Source: a bacterium
Lineage (GTDB): Bacteria; UBP15; UBA6099; DSWB01
Assembly (NCBI GenBank): GCA_020061125.1
Contig: JAGUYV010000088.1
Span: 1-6,968, forward strand
Reading direction: 5' to 3'
DNA: 6,968 nt
Shown here: positions 5,767 to 6,968 of the stretch, in pieces
Layout of the letters: the number at the start of each line of letters is the position of its first letter
Position numbering within the stretch: position 1 is the first letter of the stretch
Notes under the pieces: model-generated
Told to the model about the DNA's origin: nothing
Database searches by the model: none
The model's input: the letters and a program-made list of their open reading frames with translations, nothing else
Position numbers and translations under genes: made by a program

Positions 5767-5845
5767 CAATACCATGCTTTGCCGGGCGATTCAACGGAAA
5801 CCGTGCTCGCTGGGACCGTGCACCCATTTCAAAGGAGACAACACA

Positions 5846-6340
5846 ATGATACGAATGACAGCATTCCGGGGATTGATCGCAGCGCTGATCGTGGTCTTCG
5901 CGGCGCTGGCAACGGCTGCGCCCGCGCGCGCCGCGGCCCCGAACATCGCCAAGGTCAACATCAGAAAAATTGCGGAAACACATCCGATTTTCGTTCAGTG
6001 GGTGCAGGACACCGATGTCATGCGCAAGGAGCGGCAGAGCAAAATTGACGAGAACATCAAAAAGGAATTCAACCTTGCCGATGATTTCAAAGTGGAAGAT
6101 CTCACCCAGGAACAGCAGAACATGATTCAGCAATATCTTTATATGGAGAACCAGCGTTTCATAGAAGAAATGGAGCCGATTCGTGAGCAGAAGCTGGTCG
6201 AGGTGGAAAACGACATCATCGCCAAAGTGGAAACCGTGGCAAAAGCCAAAGGGTACGATCTGGTGCTGGACAGCAGCGTCGTGCTGCTTGGCGGCGCGGA
6301 CATCACGGACGCCGTGATCGCCGCCATCAAGGGCCAGTAA
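5846..6340 (+). CDS. skp: OmpH/Skp family periplasmic chaperone
   Basis: A 164-residue protein of typical Skp length. Residues 1-29 are a Sec signal peptide (MIRMTAFRG, then a hydrophobic run, cleavage likely after ARA at 27-29). The mature protein begins with a short strand (NIAKVNIRKI), followed by long charged, coiled-coil-like helices (about 52-132) that would form the tentacles of the trimer. It ends with the family's C-terminal block GYDLVLDSSVVLLGG, then DITDAVIAAI (137-161). Skp proteins bind unfolded outer-membrane proteins in the periplasm and deliver them to the BAM machinery. AAAGGAG at 5831-5837 with 8-nt spacing fixes the start. Skp genes commonly adjoin bamA and lpxD; here no such gene follows, and the next gene is convergent 27 bp away, so the gene appears to be transcribed alone. 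I see no convincing terminator. The match is by family pattern, and a related OmpH-like paralogue is possible. Confidence 0.9.
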   Translation: MIRMTAFRGLIAALIVVFAALATAAPARAAAPNIAKVNIRKIAETHPIFVQWVQDTDVMRKERQSKIDENIKKEFNLADDFKVEDLTQEQQNMIQQYLYMENQRFIEEMEPIREQKLVEVENDIIAKVETVAKAKGYDLVLDSSVVLLGGADITDAVIAAIKGQ

Positions 6341-6367
6341 CCGCATCATCGGCGCACGCTGCAAACA

Positions 6368-6968
6368 CTATAATTCTTTGGAATATTTATTTGTGTGCAA
6401 CGAGCCGCGGTCCATGGGGATCGCGGCTGTTTCATTGTTGTCCAGGCGCAGCACGAGCGCGCCTTCTGTGGCGACATCAAGCACAACGCCCTCATGAACC
6501 ACATCGCCGTTTCGCACCGAAACGCGCTCGCCGATAAGTTCGAGCGCGGTTTTCCATTCCTCGAAAATCCGCCCGCCTCGTCCTCGCGCGATCTCATCGC
6601 ACAAAGGCTCGAATGCGTTCAGCAGGTCCGCGGCCAGGGTTTCAAGTCCGAGCGGCGCGCCCGCTATTTGCGCGCATGATATGGCCGCGCCGCGCAATTC
6701 CTCGGGCAGAGAATCCGGGTTGTTGTTCACATTGATTCCCATGCCGAGAATCACATATTCCAGTTCCGCGCCGCGGATGCCGGATTCCGCAAGCAGACCG
6801 GCAAGTTTCCTGCCCCGCGCCACGAGATCGTTGGGCCAGGCCAGGCGCGCGGGAACGCCGGACCCATGCAGACAAACGCGCAAAGACAGCGCCGCAGCCA
6901 TGGGAATGAACTGCGCCAGGGCGGGATCCGGGCCGGGGCGCAGCAACACGGACATCCACAGCCCGCCC
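6368..6968 (-). CDS. birA: Biotin--protein ligase (BirA catalytic and C-terminal part), 5' end outside the window
   Basis: The frame is open to the right edge, giving 199 residues; the frame continues upstream of an internal ATG at 6955 as GGLW, the usual sequence before MSVLLRP in this family, so 6955 is not the start. BirA activates biotin to biotinyl-AMP and transfers it to the biotin carrier protein of acetyl-CoA carboxylase. Visible motifs are LAWPNDL (KWPND motif, W44-D47 of the fragment), GRKLAGLL with the conserved lysine (K54) that contacts biotinyl-AMP in E. coli BirA, and GMGINVNNN (75-83). The small C-terminal SH3-like domain follows (about 145-190; GVVLDVATEGALVL). The N-terminal glycine-rich GRGRxGR loop and any DNA-binding domain lie beyond the edge, so repressor function cannot be judged. 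The last codons, for NKYSKEL, are AT-rich unlike the rest. It converges with the skp-like gene, 27 bp between stops. Confidence 0.93.
   Translation of the reverse strand, partial: GGLWMSVLLRPGPDPALAQFIPMAAALSLRVCLHGSGVPARLAWPNDLVARGRKLAGLLAESGIRGAELEYVILGMGINVNNNPDSLPEELRGAAISCAQIAGAPLGLETLAADLLNAFEPLCDEIARGRGGRIFEEWKTALELIGERVSVRNGDVVHEGVVLDVATEGALVLRLDNNETAAIPMDRGSLHTNKYSKEL

Noticed and set aside
5800-5821. Two ACCGTGC direct repeats in the skp leader as an operator
   Set aside because: Seven-base repeats are easily found by chance, are not symmetric and lie downstream of the promoter with no other supporting feature.
5705-5845. Upstream in-frame start for the skp-like gene
   Set aside because: The stretch contains the predicted promoter, and only the ATG at 5846 has a ribosome-binding site and places the signal peptide at the N-terminus.
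6369-6374. TATAAT on the plus strand as a promoter -10 box
   Set aside because: It lies within the 3' end of birA, has no -35 partner at proper spacing and no plus-strand gene follows.
6371-6390. Short AT hairpin after the skp stop as an intrinsic terminator
   Set aside because: The stem (ATTC/GAAT) has only 4 AT-rich pairs and is too weak to be credible.

Overview
The window is about 7 kb of GC-rich DNA, read here as part of a chromosome from a Gram-negative bacterium. Evidence for a Gram-negative (diderm) cell is a Skp/OmpH-type periplasmic chaperone, three Sec signal peptides and one lipoprotein signal. Ribosome-binding sites are classical GGAGG types. The mixture of secreted proteins of unknown family with an amidohydrolase and an alpha/beta hydrolase would suit an environmental, uncultured lineage, but the sequence does not fix the phylum. 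I see no tRNA, rRNA, CRISPR array, transposase, integrase or phage gene.

Layout: five complete genes lie on the minus strand. In transcription order they are a secreted alpha/beta hydrolase (4559-5608), an enoyl-CoA hydratase (3719-4456), a putative lipoprotein of unknown family (2518-3717), a metal-dependent amidohydrolase (1462-2481) and a secreted protein of unknown function (187-1317). The enoyl-CoA hydratase, lipoprotein and amidohydrolase genes are packed like an operon (1 bp and 36 bp gaps) behind a recognisable sigma70-type promoter at 4508-4537. The last secreted protein has its own promoter at 1378-1406 and a GC-rich hairpin after its stop. A further minus-strand reading frame may start at 133 and run off the left edge. 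On the right, the skp-like gene (5846-6340) is the only plus-strand gene. It has a good promoter at 5738-5766 and converges with the 3' part of a biotin-protein ligase gene (birA, minus strand) that is cut by the right edge.

How the genes may work together: Skp escorts outer-membrane proteins through the periplasm and BirA attaches biotin to acetyl-CoA carboxylase, so both are housekeeping genes. The esterase, enoyl-CoA hydratase and amidohydrolase could form a small catabolic set, with an exported ester-cleaving enzyme followed by cytoplasmic acyl-CoA and hydrolase or decarboxylase steps. That is inference from proximity; no substrate can be read from the sequence. The most unusual signals are a perfect 11-bp inverted repeat sitting on the possible start codon at 133, a GC-rich hairpin in each of the three minus-strand leaders, and two envelope proteins that I cannot assign to a family. 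I do not see clear evidence of a new defence or mobile system.
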